A stretch of DNA of 64,000 nt from Pseudaminobacter soli (ex Zhang et al. 2022) (GCF_014595955.1 NZ_JABVCF010000006.1:1-64000); one strand, 5' to 3'. Counted from the first letter of the stretch, positions 17,592 through 26,205 are shown. Numbers and translations: made by a program. Notes: a model not told the origin generated them from the letters alone.

Positions 17592-18596
17592 ATGAATTCG
17601 ACTCCCGTCCGCAATCTGCGCTTTTCCCAGGTGATCGGCGAGGCGATCTCGCTGGAAATGGAAGCCGACGAAAAGGTCCTTCTGCTGGGCGAAGACATAG
17701 GCCGCAGCGGCGGCGTCTTCGGCGTCACGCGGCAATTGCAGGCGCGCTTCGGCGAAGCGCGGGTGCGCGATACGCCCATTTCTGAAATGGCCTTCACCGG
17801 CATGGGCGTGGGGCTGGCGATGGCCGGCTACAGGCCCGTCGTGGAGATCATGTTCGTCGACTTCATAGGCGTCTGCCTCGAGCAGGTGATGAATGCGATG
17901 TCCAAGATTCCCTACATGTCGGGCGGCAATACGCGCGTGCCCATGGTGCTGCGCACCGCCGGTGGCTGCATCGGCTCGGCCGCGCAGCACTCGCAGTGCC
18001 TGTGGGGGCTGTTCGCTCATCTGCCCGGCATGGCCGTCGTGTGCCCCTCCTCGCCACATGACTACAAGGGCCTCATGGCGGCATCGATCCAGTCGGATGA
18101 CCCCGTCGTGTTCATTGAGAACAAGCGGCAGCTCAACAAACTGGTGTCGTCGTACCCGCTGGACGCTTTCGTGCCCGAGGAACGGTATACCGTGCCGCTC
18201 GGCAAGGCGAAAGTGGTGCGCGAGGGCAGCGACCTGACGCTCGTCACGATTTCCGCCTCGGTAGGAGACGCACTCGTCGCTGCATCCAGGCTCGAAGGCG
18301 AAGGCGTCTCCGTCGAGGTCGTAGATCTCAGGACGCTGGTTCCTCTCGACATCGCAACGGTCGCGACGTCTGTATCCAAGACGGGCCGGCTGCTGGTCGT
18401 AGACGAGGATTTCCTGAGCTTCGGAATGAGCGGCGAAATCATCGCGCGCACGCTTGAGGAACTGGGCACGGCAGCCGTGCGCCAAGTAAAGCGGCATGCC
18501 ATGCCGGATATTCCATTGCCAGCGTCTATCGCTCTGGAACAAGCCGCGGTGCCGTCCGCTGACTCCATAGCCGATGTAATCCGGTCGATGTCTTAA
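17592..18596 (+). CDS. TPP-dependent dehydrogenase E1 beta subunit (pyruvate/acetoin type)
   Basis: 334 residues from the ATG at 17592-17594, one base after the E1 alpha stop. The transketolase pyrimidine-binding domain holds GEDIGRSGGVFGVT, RDTPISEMAFTGMGVGLAMAGYRPVVE with the catalytic Glu, and the C-terminal transketolase domain runs from about residue 205 (SDLTLVTISASV ... VEVVDLRTLVPLD). Forms an alpha2-beta2 E1 with the upstream subunit. Strictly co-directional and adjacent, so one transcript. No E2 or E3 gene follows: the next genes downstream are unrelated and on the opposite strand. Confidence 0.9.
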   Translation: MNSTPVRNLRFSQVIGEAISLEMEADEKVLLLGEDIGRSGGVFGVTRQLQARFGEARVRDTPISEMAFTGMGVGLAMAGYRPVVEIMFVDFIGVCLEQVMNAMSKIPYMSGGNTRVPMVLRTAGGCIGSAAQHSQCLWGLFAHLPGMAVVCPSSPHDYKGLMAASIQSDDPVVFIENKRQLNKLVSSYPLDAFVPEERYTVPLGKAKVVREGSDLTLVTISASVGDALVAASRLEGEGVSVEVVDLRTLVPLDIATVATSVSKTGRLLVVDEDFLSFGMSGEIIARTLEELGTAAVRQVKRHAMPDIPLPASIALEQAAVPSADSIADVIRSMS

Positions 18597-18738
18597 GACC
18601 GCAACTGCTGCTGCGATGGTATCATTGGACGACCGATATCGGCCGAAAGCTGTCAGTCTGCTTTCGGAACATATTTGGCTGAAGCGGACATTCCGCGGAC
18701 GACCCTTTGCAGTCATGGCACCAGGCGCCGTAGATGGC

Positions 18739-19530
18739 TCAATTAAGCCCTTTACGAACATTCCCAACGACAAGCTCGCTGTCGTCCGTCAGCCATTCGC
18801 GATCGGGCTGCCGGTTCCTTCCGGCAAGGCGCGCCGCCACCGACCTGACCCACCCGTCTGGCGACAGCAACATCCAATCGGCCGCGGCCCATATCAGGCA
18901 ACAGGTCATGAAACTCAGAGAGAGCAGAAGGCGCTCCATGCTGTCCAGCATAATAAGTTCCCGCCAGAGCGCAGCCGCGCCTACGAAGACAGCGGGCACC
19001 CGGCTTGCCAGGACCAGATCCTTGCAGAGGCTGGCAACGCGCGATTGGACGAAAGATCCTTGCCGCGTTGCCATACCGCCCAAGGCACTGCCGAATTTCC
19101 CCGCTGCGTGCAGCACGCCGGCCGAAACCGCAAGCCACGGATTGCCCATCATGATCAATCCGGCTCCGAGCAGGATGGCGCCGATGCCGGAAAGCACATC
19201 GCCCTGGCGATTGAGCCTGGGATTGGGCGCTGCACCGTTCGACCAGGCCTTCGTATAGGCGATGCCGCCCCAGAAAAACACGACCGTGGCGGCGGTTAGT
19301 GCCGCCGCCGCCGGACTTCCCGCAACATGGGCAATACCGCGGTCCCATGCGCTGGCCCTGTCATCTTGAGCAACATCCGCCGCGAGCGCGATGCCAAGCC
19401 CGACGATGAAGCCAAGTGCATTACCCAAATTGTAGAGCATGCCGGGATCCCGCACGCGGCTCCCGACCTTGCCAATCCCCGAGTTAAGTGCAGCGAGGAA
19501 AAGCAGCGCATTGGCGTGCACTCGTAACAT
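18739..19530 (-). CDS. Multi-spanning membrane protein, unknown function
   Basis: 263 residues from ATG 19528-19530, which has GGGGTGATC just upstream; the frame is open further back but that part belongs to a broken LacI gene. About six hydrophobic spans can be traced (ALLFLAALNSGIG, LGFIVGLGIALAADV, AATVVFFWGGIAY, AILLGAGLIMMG, VFVGAAALW, LLSLSFMTCCLIWAAADW). No catalytic motif or known family is evident. Its position right after the LacI remnant and the apparent in-frame linkage are probably accidental. It looks intact, unlike its upstream neighbours, so it may still be expressed. Confidence 0.5.
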   Translation of the reverse strand: MLRVHANALLFLAALNSGIGKVGSRVRDPGMLYNLGNALGFIVGLGIALAADVAQDDRASAWDRGIAHVAGSPAAAALTAATVVFFWGGIAYTKAWSNGAAPNPRLNRQGDVLSGIGAILLGAGLIMMGNPWLAVSAGVLHAAGKFGSALGGMATRQGSFVQSRVASLCKDLVLASRVPAVFVGAAALWRELIMLDSMERLLLSLSFMTCCLIWAAADWMLLSPDGWVRSVAARLAGRNRQPDREWLTDDSELVVGNVRKGLN

Positions 19531-19619
19531 GATCACCCCATCGTCATGAGTCGGTTGGCTGTCGGCCGAGATGGCTTCTCTCTGAAAATCGCCGCCGGCC
19601 GCATCGCGATCTGGATATC

Positions 19620-20250
19620 GGTCATCACTGAAAGGTCGTGTCAGCCGGGCCAGGAAAGCGGGTGCCCGGAGCCGGGGACACCACGAAGGCGAGGTGACGG
19701 TCCCCCAGCGAAGCAAGTTCACACCCGGCGCGGTAAGACGCTGTGCGATTGTCGACCCAGACGGCAGGCCGGCCTTCTGCGGAGGCATTGAACATGGGGC
19801 AGAACGGCACGCTCTCGCGGCGCAGCATCGCCACAGACTCGCTCTCCACCGCATCGCAGACGGTGAGCACCACCGCCTCGACCCGGGCGTCGACGAGCGC
19901 GCAGCCGCTGCAGCCGTTTCCTGGTCCGGGTCATAATCCGACGTTGCCAGGATCAACGGGTAGCCGGCGGCTGCGAAGCGGCTCTGCACGCCGTGAATCG
20001 CTTCGGCGAAGACCAAATTCGCGATCGAAGGCACCAAGCAGCCGATCGCACCGCTGCGGCTGCGCTTCAAAGCCCGGCCAAGTTCGTTTACATGGAAGTC
20101 GAGATCGCGGACGGCAGCCTGGACGACTACACGCATGGCGAGGCTGACCGGGTCGGTGCCCTTCAGGACACGGCTGTAGCAAGACCGCATCCCGCCCTCC
20201 TCGGCACATCGCTGTTGGTCGCCACAGTCACCGGCTACGCCTCCGCTTGG
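19620..20250 (-). pseudogene. Frameshifted LacI-family transcriptional regulator
   Basis: Pieces of a LacI regulator appear in order across several minus-strand frames. Around 20165-20245 is the helix-turn-helix (SDVPRRAGCGLATAVS), then in another frame RVLKGTDPVS and the hinge region RDLDFHVNELGRALKR, then the start of the sugar-binding domain (SGAIGCLVPSIANLVFAEAI). A third frame at 19625-19873 carries the later part (VLTVCDAVESESVAML, WVDNRTASYRAGCELASLGDRHLAFVV). At least two frame breaks are needed to join them, so the gene is dead. It may once have controlled the sugar or acid pathway nearby. Confidence 0.75.
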
Positions 20251-20339
20251 ACTTGCGGAAACGTAACCAGTTCCTTACGACAGCTTGATGACGGTCACGG
20301 ACGAACCACGCCGACGTGAGGTGGCAAAGACCATTGGCG

Positions 20340-20504
20340 TCACAGGCCGGTGAACAGGAGCAGGAAGAGCGGGAGCAGTGGCGAATAGACCACCAGGGCG
20401 GGAGGCTCCCCCAGCCCCATGGCGACGAAGTTGGCGATGACGGTCACCGTAAAGGCGATCGACAGTCAGCGGTGACCCTGCCGAATCCAGTTGTTCCAGT
20501 TCAT
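20340..20504 (-). pseudogene. Broken small membrane protein (MNWNNWIRQGHR family)
   Basis: Begins with ATG 20502-20504 as MNWNNWIRQGHR, meets an in-frame TGA where a tryptophan would be expected, and continues as two hydrophobic spans (LSIAFTVTVIANFVAMGL, VVYSPLLPLFLLLFTGL) to a stop at 20340. This short membrane protein is commonly linked to SRPBCC and small regulator genes, and both relatives lie beside it in damaged form. The family comparison is from memory. Confidence 0.6.
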
Positions 20505-20561
20505 GGTGACTTCCCTTGAAGTTGAGCCGAGCGGATCGGACGACCCGCTCGGCGACGGCGT

Positions 20562-20715
20562 TCAACCGATCCGCGCCAGGACCTGCTCCAGGTTAGCAAG
20601 GAATCCGTGCCACCCCGCCTTGGCGCCCCCAAAGCCTGCTTCTGATCCGGCCGGAAGCCCACCTGCTCCATGCGCAGCAGGGTCGCCGAACAGTGAGTGC
20701 CGCGCACATCAGGCA
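20562..20715 (-). pseudogene. C-terminal remnant of an SRPBCC (AHSA1-like) protein
   Basis: A minus-strand segment reads MEQVGFRPDQKQAL and, after a one-base shift, GAKAGWHGFLANLEQVLARIG followed by a stop at 20562-20564. That is the amphipathic C-terminal helix typical of AHSA1/SRPBCC hydrophobic-ligand-binding proteins. The N-terminal two thirds are missing or unrecognisable upstream. It belongs with the adjoining broken membrane protein and the HxlR gene as one decayed unit. Confidence 0.6.
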
Positions 20716-21027
20716 TTCGGTAGCTAGAACCTGGTCTTTGCCACCGAATGCCGTTTCGGATTGCGGGAGAGGCGCCCACTACTGAGTGCCCCCCGCACAG
20801 AGATCCGGATTCGGCAGCAAACGCCCCCAGACTTCAGCGGGCCGATCCAGTAGTTTCCTGGGAGGCAGGAAAAGAAGCTGGAGTCGATCGGAACGTTCCC
20901 TCCGCCGGAGGCGCTTTCCCAGACCCTGCCCGGGCTTGCGGCGGTGCCTACTCGCCGAGGTCATTTGCCTACAGTCCCGGGATCGGCTCTACACACTCTT
21001 TCGTGCCATACCGGCCAGGAGGTAACC

Positions 21028-21400
21028 ATGGCAGACGTGATGAAGAGGCTGCCGGCGCTCCCGGCCGAACGGGCTCTGAAGGTGATCTGCGGGCGCTGGA
21101 AGGCGAATCTCCTCTATCATCTGTCTGACGGCCCGAAGCGGCTCTCGGGGTTGACGCGACCGGTCTCGGACGTGAGCCAGAAGGTGCTGATCCAGCAGTT
21201 CCGCCGTGAGGTCTTCCGTCAGGTGCCGCCCCGCGTCGATTACTCGGCGACCGCGCTCGGCTTGAGTTTGGAACCTGTGCTGCGCGGGCTGTGCAAGTGG
21301 GGCCAGCGGCATGCCGCGGAGTTGAACGAGCTAGATCGGCGCGCCGCATGCACGGTCAGGCCGCCAAGCTCAACGATGCCTCGGCACGCTGTCCGCCAGG
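21028..21400 (+). pseudogene. HxlR-type winged-helix regulator, internal deletion and lost stop
   Basis: Starts at ATG 21028 behind a near-perfect AGGAGG ribosome site. It reads MADVMKRLPALPAERALKVICGRWKANLLYHL ... RLSGLTRPVSDVSQKVLIQQ, the HxlR helix-turn-helix, then jumps straight to FRREVFRQVPPRVDYSATALG. Intact relatives have about 11 more residues here (the LREMEEHGL helix before the wing), so the recognition part looks deleted in frame. After AELNELDRRAAC the frame runs on without a family-like end across the antisense LysR gene to 21777, so I end the recognisable part near 21400. HxlR proteins sense aldehydes or oxidants; this one is probably non-functional. Confidence 0.6.
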
Positions 21401-21480
21401 AGAACCTCCCTTCACTTTCGGCAAAGCCGCAGCGTTTGTACAGCCAGCGCGGACGGGCCAGTGGAACGGATGTGACGTGT

Positions 21481-22380
21481 TTAGTTGATGGAGCCGTCCG
21501 CACGCAGGCGCCCCGCCGCGAAGTCGACGAAGGCCCGCACCCGGGCGGAGGCCTGCCGCCCTTCCCGGTGCACGAGGTGGATGGGCACCGGCGCGGGCTC
21601 GTACGCGGCCAGCACGATCTTCAGCCGTCCCGCCGCGAGCTCGGGCGCGACCATGTAGGACAGGACCCGCGTCAGCCCGTGCCCCTGCACGGCGGCGATG
21701 ATCGCCATCTCGGCCGTGTTCACGTCCAGGCGCGGCGACGGCCGGACCTTCACCTCCGCGCCGCCATCCCGGAATGACCACTCCGGGGAAGGGGTAATGC
21801 CCTGGAAGGCGATGGTCCGGTGGCGGGCCAGAGCGGCGGGCTCCTGCGGAATGCCGTGCTCGGCAAGGTAGCCTGGCGACGCGCAAACGAGACGCCGCAC
21901 CGATCCCACCTTCAGTGCCGTCATCCCGGAGTCGGGCAAGTGGGCGATGCGGACCGCCACGTCGAGTCCCTCCTCCATGAGGTTCGCGACCCGATCGATG
22001 AACAGAGTACGGGCACTCACCTGGGGGTGGCGGCCCAGGAAGTCGAGCAGGATCGGGGCGACGTAGAGCCGCCCGAACAGGACCGAGGCGGTGACCGCCA
22101 GCTGACCCCGCGGCTCCCGGTGCGAGCCGGACGCCGTTTCTTCCGCCTCGTCGATCTCGGCCAGGATGCGTCGGCAGTCCTCGAGATAGCGCGTGCCGGC
22201 CTCGGTCAGGCGCACGCTCCGGGTGGTGCGGTGGAGGAGCAGAGTGCCGATCCGTGCCTCGAGGGCGGCGACCGCCCGCGTCACCACGGGCGACGACAGT
22301 GCCAGCCGCCGCCCTGCCGGGGCAAAACCCTCCTCCTCCGCGACGGCCACGAACACCCCCATCGCCTGCAATCTGTCCAC
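21481..22380 (-). CDS. LysR family transcriptional regulator
   Basis: 299 residues from a GTG start at 22378-22380. The N-terminal winged helix is clear (LQAMGVFVAVAEEEGFAPAG ... LALSSPVVTRAVAALEARIG ... LLHRTTRSVRLTEAG), followed by a periplasmic-binding-protein-like effector domain (RGQLAVTASVLFGRLYVAP). It is divergent from the AhpD-like/VOC/oxidoreductase set, the standard LysR layout, and the 128-base gap holds an inverted repeat at 22386-22408. It most likely activates that set in response to an unknown compound or redox signal. Confidence 0.92.
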   Translation of the reverse strand: MDRLQAMGVFVAVAEEEGFAPAGRRLALSSPVVTRAVAALEARIGTLLLHRTTRSVRLTEAGTRYLEDCRRILAEIDEAEETASGSHREPRGQLAVTASVLFGRLYVAPILLDFLGRHPQVSARTLFIDRVANLMEEGLDVAVRIAHLPDSGMTALKVGSVRRLVCASPGYLAEHGIPQEPAALARHRTIAFQGITPSPEWSFRDGGAEVKVRPSPRLDVNTAEMAIIAAVQGHGLTRVLSYMVAPELAAGRLKIVLAAYEPAPVPIHLVHREGRQASARVRAFVDFAAGRLRADGSIN

Positions 22381-22385
22381 GGCCG

Positions 22386-22408
22386 ATTATTCCCCAATCA
22401 GGAATGAT
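22386..22408. promoter_or_regulatory. Candidate LysR operator (8-7-8 inverted repeat)
   Basis: ATTATTCC and GGAATGAT form imperfect inverted arms (one mismatch) separated by 7 bases, located just outside the LysR start in the divergent gap. Spacing and position suit a LysR recognition site controlling the genes from 22509 onward. Confidence 0.4.
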
Positions 22409-22508
22409 GCATTGCCGAAAATGAACATTCATCTCTTCCAAGACAAGGGCCATTGTCCTCGCAACGAGCGGCGACCGCCGTTCGGATCGCTTCGAAAAGG
22501 ACTTCTCC

Positions 22509-23054
22509 ATGGCCCGCATCCCCGCCGTCGACCCTGCCATCGCCTCCGGCGAGGCCAAGACCCTCCTCGATGCCGTGCAGGCGAAGCTCGGCATGACCCC
22601 GAACTTCCTGCGCGTGCTCGCCCACTCGCCGGCCGCCCTCGGCTCCTTCCTGGGCCTGTACGGCATCGCGGAGCAGGGCAGCCTCGATCCTCAAACCCGC
22701 AAGCGCATCGCCTTGGCGCTGGCCGAGCAGAACAGTTGCGAGTACTGCCTGTCGGCGCATACCGCCATCGGCCAAAGCGCCGGCCTGACGGGCGACGAGA
22801 TGGAGGCCAACCGCCAGGGCACCTCGCAGGATGCGAGGGCCGCGGCCGCCGTCGGGTTCGCCCGCGCGCTCGTCGAGCACAAGGGCGAGGTGACGAACGC
22901 CGAGATCGAGGCGGTACGCCATGCTGGCTACGGCGAGGCCGAGATCGTCGAGATCATCGTGCACGTGGGCATGAACCTCCTCACCAACATCCTCGGCAAG
23001 GCCAGCCGCATTGAGATCGACTTCCCGAAGGTCGCCCTCAGGCAGGCGGCCTGA
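22509..23054 (+). CDS. Carboxymuconolactone decarboxylase/AhpD-like protein
   Basis: 181 residues from ATG 22509 with AAGGA upstream. The AhpD core motif is present: EQNSCEYCLSAHTAIG, with the redox-active CxxC and the nearby His. The family covers alkylhydroperoxidase-like reductases and 4-carboxymuconolactone decarboxylases; with the CxxC, the peroxidase-like branch is more likely. It is the first gene of the plus-strand set under the divergent LysR regulator, followed by a VOC protein and a flavin/iron-sulphur oxidoreductase, which suggests a role against peroxides or in handling electrophiles. Confidence 0.88.
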   Translation: MARIPAVDPAIASGEAKTLLDAVQAKLGMTPNFLRVLAHSPAALGSFLGLYGIAEQGSLDPQTRKRIALALAEQNSCEYCLSAHTAIGQSAGLTGDEMEANRQGTSQDARAAAAVGFARALVEHKGEVTNAEIEAVRHAGYGEAEIVEIIVHVGMNLLTNILGKASRIEIDFPKVALRQAA

Positions 23055-23148
23055 TTCCACCTCGCGCGGACCCTTGCCCCCGGGTCTGCCCGGGCGGGCA
23101 CTCGCCTCCGGTGCCCGCCCCTCCCTCCTTTCCCTTCGGAGCTCTGCA

Positions 23149-23580
23149 ATGACGGATGCTGCCTTGACGTCGGGGGTCGACCATGTCGGCCTAACCGTCT
23201 CCGACCTCGCCGCAAACCGGACCTTCTTCACCGGGTGTCTCGGCTGGACTCTGCTTGGGGAGAACCCCGCCTACCCGGCCGCCTTCGTCACCGACGGCAC
23301 TACGCGGGTGACGCTCTGGCAGGTGAAGGATCAGGAAAGCCACGTGCCCTTCGACCGCCACCGGAACGTCGGACTTCATCATCTCGCGTTGCGGGTAGCG
23401 GAACTGTCGACGCTAAAGGCAATTCACGAACGCGTCGCGAACTGGCCGGGCGCCGTGGTCGAGTTCGCGCCGGAACGAAACGGCTCCGGACCCAGTATCC
23501 ACTGCATGGTCCGTGAGCCGGGCGGCACCAGGATCGAGTTCACGTGCCTGCCGCAGGCCTCTCGTTACGCATTCGGCTGA
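23149..23580 (+). CDS. VOC family protein (glyoxalase-like)
   Basis: 143 residues from the ATG at 23149-23151, which gives the regular N-terminus MTDAALTSGVDHVGLTVSDL; the upstream open frame has no family features. Two VOC modules are visible: VDHVGLTVSDLAANRTFFTG with LGW, and GLHHLALRVAELSTLKAIHERV ending in REPGGTRIEF. Metal ligands would be His in DHVG, His in GLHHL and Glu in RIEF. Second in the LysR-linked set, 94 bases after the AhpD-like gene. Substrate unknown. Confidence 0.85.
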   Translation: MTDAALTSGVDHVGLTVSDLAANRTFFTGCLGWTLLGENPAYPAAFVTDGTTRVTLWQVKDQESHVPFDRHRNVGLHHLALRVAELSTLKAIHERVANWPGAVVEFAPERNGSGPSIHCMVREPGGTRIEFTCLPQASRYAFG

Positions 23581-23644
23581 GACGGGATCAATCCTCCTGC
23601 GCGTTCGGAACTCCCCCCCTCTTTCCTCCTGGAGCACGCGAGCC

Positions 23645-25243
23645 ATGGCCCGGGCCTTTGCAGAAATCACCTTTACCCCGAGCGTCAAGGCGGCCCAGGC
23701 CCGCCACGGCAGCCGCGCCGCCAACACGGGCTTCGAGCACGCCGAGGACCGCCGCGATGTCCTCACGAGCCGCGAGGCCGAGTTCATCCATGCACGCGAC
23801 GGCTTCTATCAGGCCAGCGTGAGCGAGACCGGCTGGCCCTATGTCCAGTTCCGCGGCGGCCCGAAGGGCTTCCTCAAGGTGCTCGACGAGAAAACGGTCG
23901 GCTATGCCGACTTCCGCGGCAACGTCCAGTACATCAGCACGGGCAACATCGACGCGGACGGCCGCGTCGCCCTGATCCTGATGGACTACCCGAACCGCCG
24001 CCGTCTCAAGCTCTGGGCGCGGGCGCGGATCGTGCATGAAGACGAGGATCCAGGCCTTTTGGCCCGGCTGGAAGTCCCAACCTACCGCGCCCGGGTCGAA
24101 CGCGCGGTGGTGATGACCGTCGAGGCTTTCGACTGGAACTGCCCGCAGCACATCACGCCCCGCTTCACCGAGGAAGAAATCGAAGGATTCGTTCAGCCGC
24201 TGCGGACAAGGCTTGAGCGCCTGAGCGCCGAGAAAGACGCGCTGAAGTCAGCCGGAACGGTCCCGCCGACGACGCTGGGGAGCGGGCCACTCGAGTTGGT
24301 GGTCGCAGGCATTCGGCAACTGACGCCCCGGATCAGGGCTTATGAATTGCGTTCTTCCGACGGCTGCCTTCTGCCGCCCTGGACCGCGGGCGCGCATCTC
24401 GCCCTCCCGGTGCGCCTTCCGAACGGAAGCCAGGAAACCCGCACCTATTCGTTGATGGGCGACCCTGCCGATCGGGAGGCCTACGAGATCGCGGTGCTCC
24501 GGGACGACCAGGGCACGGGCGGTTCGCTGAGTGTCCACCGCGATTTCGCAGTCGGGACGGTTCTGCATTGCGGCAGGCCCGAGAACCTGTTCGCCCTGCA
24601 TGAGGATTCCCGCCTCAGCATCCTCGTCGCCGGAGGCATAGGCATCACGCCGCTACGGGCGATGGCGTTGAGCCTTCAGGCGAAAGGACGTCCCTTCGAG
24701 CTTCACTACGTTGCGAAGACGCCCGCCGAGATGGCCTTGCGCAGCGACCTCGAACGCCGCTTCGGCCATCGGCTGAAGACTTATTTCAGTCGCGGTCAGG
24801 AAGCGAAGCCACTTCCGGTTCACGCCTTGATCGCCCGGATCCCGGCTGACTCGGTGGTCTATGCGTGCGGCCCCGCGGGCCTGATCGACAGCGTGCGCCA
24901 GAACGCGGCGTACCTTGGCCTCGGCAATCAGGTACGCTTCGAATTGTTCGGTGTCCCGGCGCCTCGCGCCAGCGACCGATCCATTGAACTGCGCCTCGCT
25001 CGAAGCGACCGGACCATCGAAGTCGCAGCCGACGAAACCATTCTGGATGCCTTGGTCAGGGCTGGGGCCAATCCTGGCTACTCGTGCCGGGCAGGCAGGT
25101 GCGGGACCTGCGCCGTGAAGGTGCTGGAAGGGGTCCCTGATCATCGCGACAGCACTCTTTCCGAGGCCGAGCGGAGTCGTGCCGGGCTCATGTGTATCTG
25201 CGTGTCGCGGGCCGAGTCCGAGTACCTGGTCCTCGACCTGTGA
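23645..25243 (+). CDS. Fusion: PNPOx-like flavin domain + ferredoxin reductase + 2Fe-2S ferredoxin
   Basis: 532 residues from ATG 23645-23647. Residues of about 30-195 are a pyridoxamine-5'-phosphate-oxidase-like split-barrel domain (FIHARDGFYQASVSETGWPYVQFRGGPKGF). Then a ferredoxin-NADP-reductase-like module binds FAD (RTYSLMGD) and NAD(P)H (ILVAGGIGITPLRAM, VYACGPAGLID), and the C-terminus is a plant-type 2Fe-2S ferredoxin with Cys at 481, 486, 489 and 517. The reductase-ferredoxin half resembles the VanB-type reductases of Rieske oxygenases. Fusing it to a PNPOx domain should let NAD(P)H electrons reach a flavin or bound substrate on one polypeptide. It is the last intact gene of the LysR-linked set. 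Confidence 0.88.
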   Translation: MARAFAEITFTPSVKAAQARHGSRAANTGFEHAEDRRDVLTSREAEFIHARDGFYQASVSETGWPYVQFRGGPKGFLKVLDEKTVGYADFRGNVQYISTGNIDADGRVALILMDYPNRRRLKLWARARIVHEDEDPGLLARLEVPTYRARVERAVVMTVEAFDWNCPQHITPRFTEEEIEGFVQPLRTRLERLSAEKDALKSAGTVPPTTLGSGPLELVVAGIRQLTPRIRAYELRSSDGCLLPPWTAGAHLALPVRLPNGSQETRTYSLMGDPADREAYEIAVLRDDQGTGGSLSVHRDFAVGTVLHCGRPENLFALHEDSRLSILVAGGIGITPLRAMALSLQAKGRPFELHYVAKTPAEMALRSDLERRFGHRLKTYFSRGQEAKPLPVHALIARIPADSVVYACGPAGLIDSVRQNAAYLGLGNQVRFELFGVPAPRASDRSIELRLARSDRTIEVAADETILDALVRAGANPGYSCRAGRCGTCAVKVLEGVPDHRDSTLSEAERSRAGLMCICVSRAESEYLVLDL

Positions 25244-25426
25244 AGCTCACCGCCAAGATGGCGCTCATGAGCGCTGTCGACGAATCCGCGAAGGCGGCCA
25301 GATGTCCAAAAGCTCAACCGGTCTGGATACCGTTCGTGCTTCGGGTCGCCCGGCAAAGTGCGCTTCAACTGGCTGCCGTCTCGGCGTTCGGCCATGGCGT
25401 TCCTCTATTCCAACAGGAGATATCGC

Positions 25427-25534
25427 ATGAGCCGTCCTCCATTTCCCCCGTTCACCCAGGCTACGGCCGCCGAAAAGGTGCGCCTAGCCGAGGATGCCTG
25501 GAACAGCTTTCAGACAGTGGCAAAACTGACTTGA
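25427..25534 (+). pseudogene. Truncated DUF1348 (SnoaL/NTF2-like) gene stub
   Basis: Starts at ATG 25427 behind AGGAGA. It encodes MSRPPFPPFT and then TAAEKVRLAEDAWNS, the characteristic N-terminus of DUF1348 proteins of about 150 residues, but after residue 27 continues into unrelated codons and stops at 25534. The remainder of the gene has been replaced or deleted. It would have been the next member of the LysR-linked set. Confidence 0.65.
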
Positions 25535-25863
25535 ACGGCCGCCATCGGCGCACAGCAGTCGTTCACGGCGTGGCAGACGCAAGTCGGCTCCGGCCGATCA
25601 CGCTCGAAGGAGCTCCAAAATCGTAATCGGAGACGACGTTGTCCTCGGCAAGCACTTGCCCCTTCACACTGAGTTCGTCCGGCCATTCGCTGCGGCGGGC
25701 CGTGCCTCCTCCGCCGAGGTCGACGAGCGCCGTGCAGAAGCAGTTCGGCCATGCTCCGCCGAGATGACCCGCCGCTACCAGCGCAGGCGCGACCGCTTCC
25801 GCGCACGGGGCGACCAAGCTTTTGTTGGCTCCAATGCAAACACTTGGCTATACGCTGAAAAAC
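25535..25863. other. Gap, no gene recognised
   Basis: This gap follows the abrupt end of the DUF1348 stub. Open frames occur on both strands (for example an 84-codon minus-strand frame at 25563-25817), but none shows a family motif. It is probably the far side of a deletion junction. Confidence 0.35.
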
Positions 25864-26205
25864 ATGACTGAGAGCCTGCCTCCTTGCCCCGCGTGTTCCT
25901 CCACCTACGCCTATCAGGTGGATGCCCTCCTCAATTGCCCGGAATGTGGACATGAATGGTCGCCTGGAGCACCGGCCGACGACGCGCGCGAGTTTCGCGA
26001 CAGCGTAGGGAATATTCTTTTGGACGGCGACACCGTGACGGTGATCAAGGATCTGAAACTCAAGGGTTCGTCTTCGGTGATAAAGGTTGGAACCAAGGTC
26101 CGCGGCATTCGTCTTGTCGATGGCGATCACGACATCGACTGCAAGGTTCCAGGATTTGGCCAGATTGGCCTGAAGTCCCAGTTCGTCAAAAAAGTCTCCG
26201 AATAG
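25864..26205 (+). CDS. phnA: PhnA/YjdM-type zinc-ribbon protein
   Basis: 113 residues from ATG 25864. The N-terminus is a zinc ribbon (CPACSSTYAYQVDALLNCPECGHEW) with two CxxC pairs, and residues of about 45-113 form the PhnA domain (VGNILLDGDTVTVIKDLKLKGSSS, the DHDIDCKVPGFGQIGLKSQFVKK tail). Despite the historical link to phosphonate use, E. coli PhnA/YjdM is not needed for it and its biochemical role is uncertain. It stands alone here between gene remnants and appears complete; expected length for the family is about 110. Confidence 0.9.
   Translation: MTESLPPCPACSSTYAYQVDALLNCPECGHEWSPGAPADDAREFRDSVGNILLDGDTVTVIKDLKLKGSSSVIKVGTKVRGIRLVDGDHDIDCKVPGFGQIGLKSQFVKKVSE

Noticed and set aside
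17571-18773. 400-codon minus-strand frame antisense to E1 beta
   Set aside because: His/Arg-rich shadow translation without motifs; the plus strand encodes an intact E1 beta.
25563-25817. 84-codon minus-strand frame after the DUF1348 stub
   Set aside because: No family motif or ribosome site; probably part of a deletion junction.
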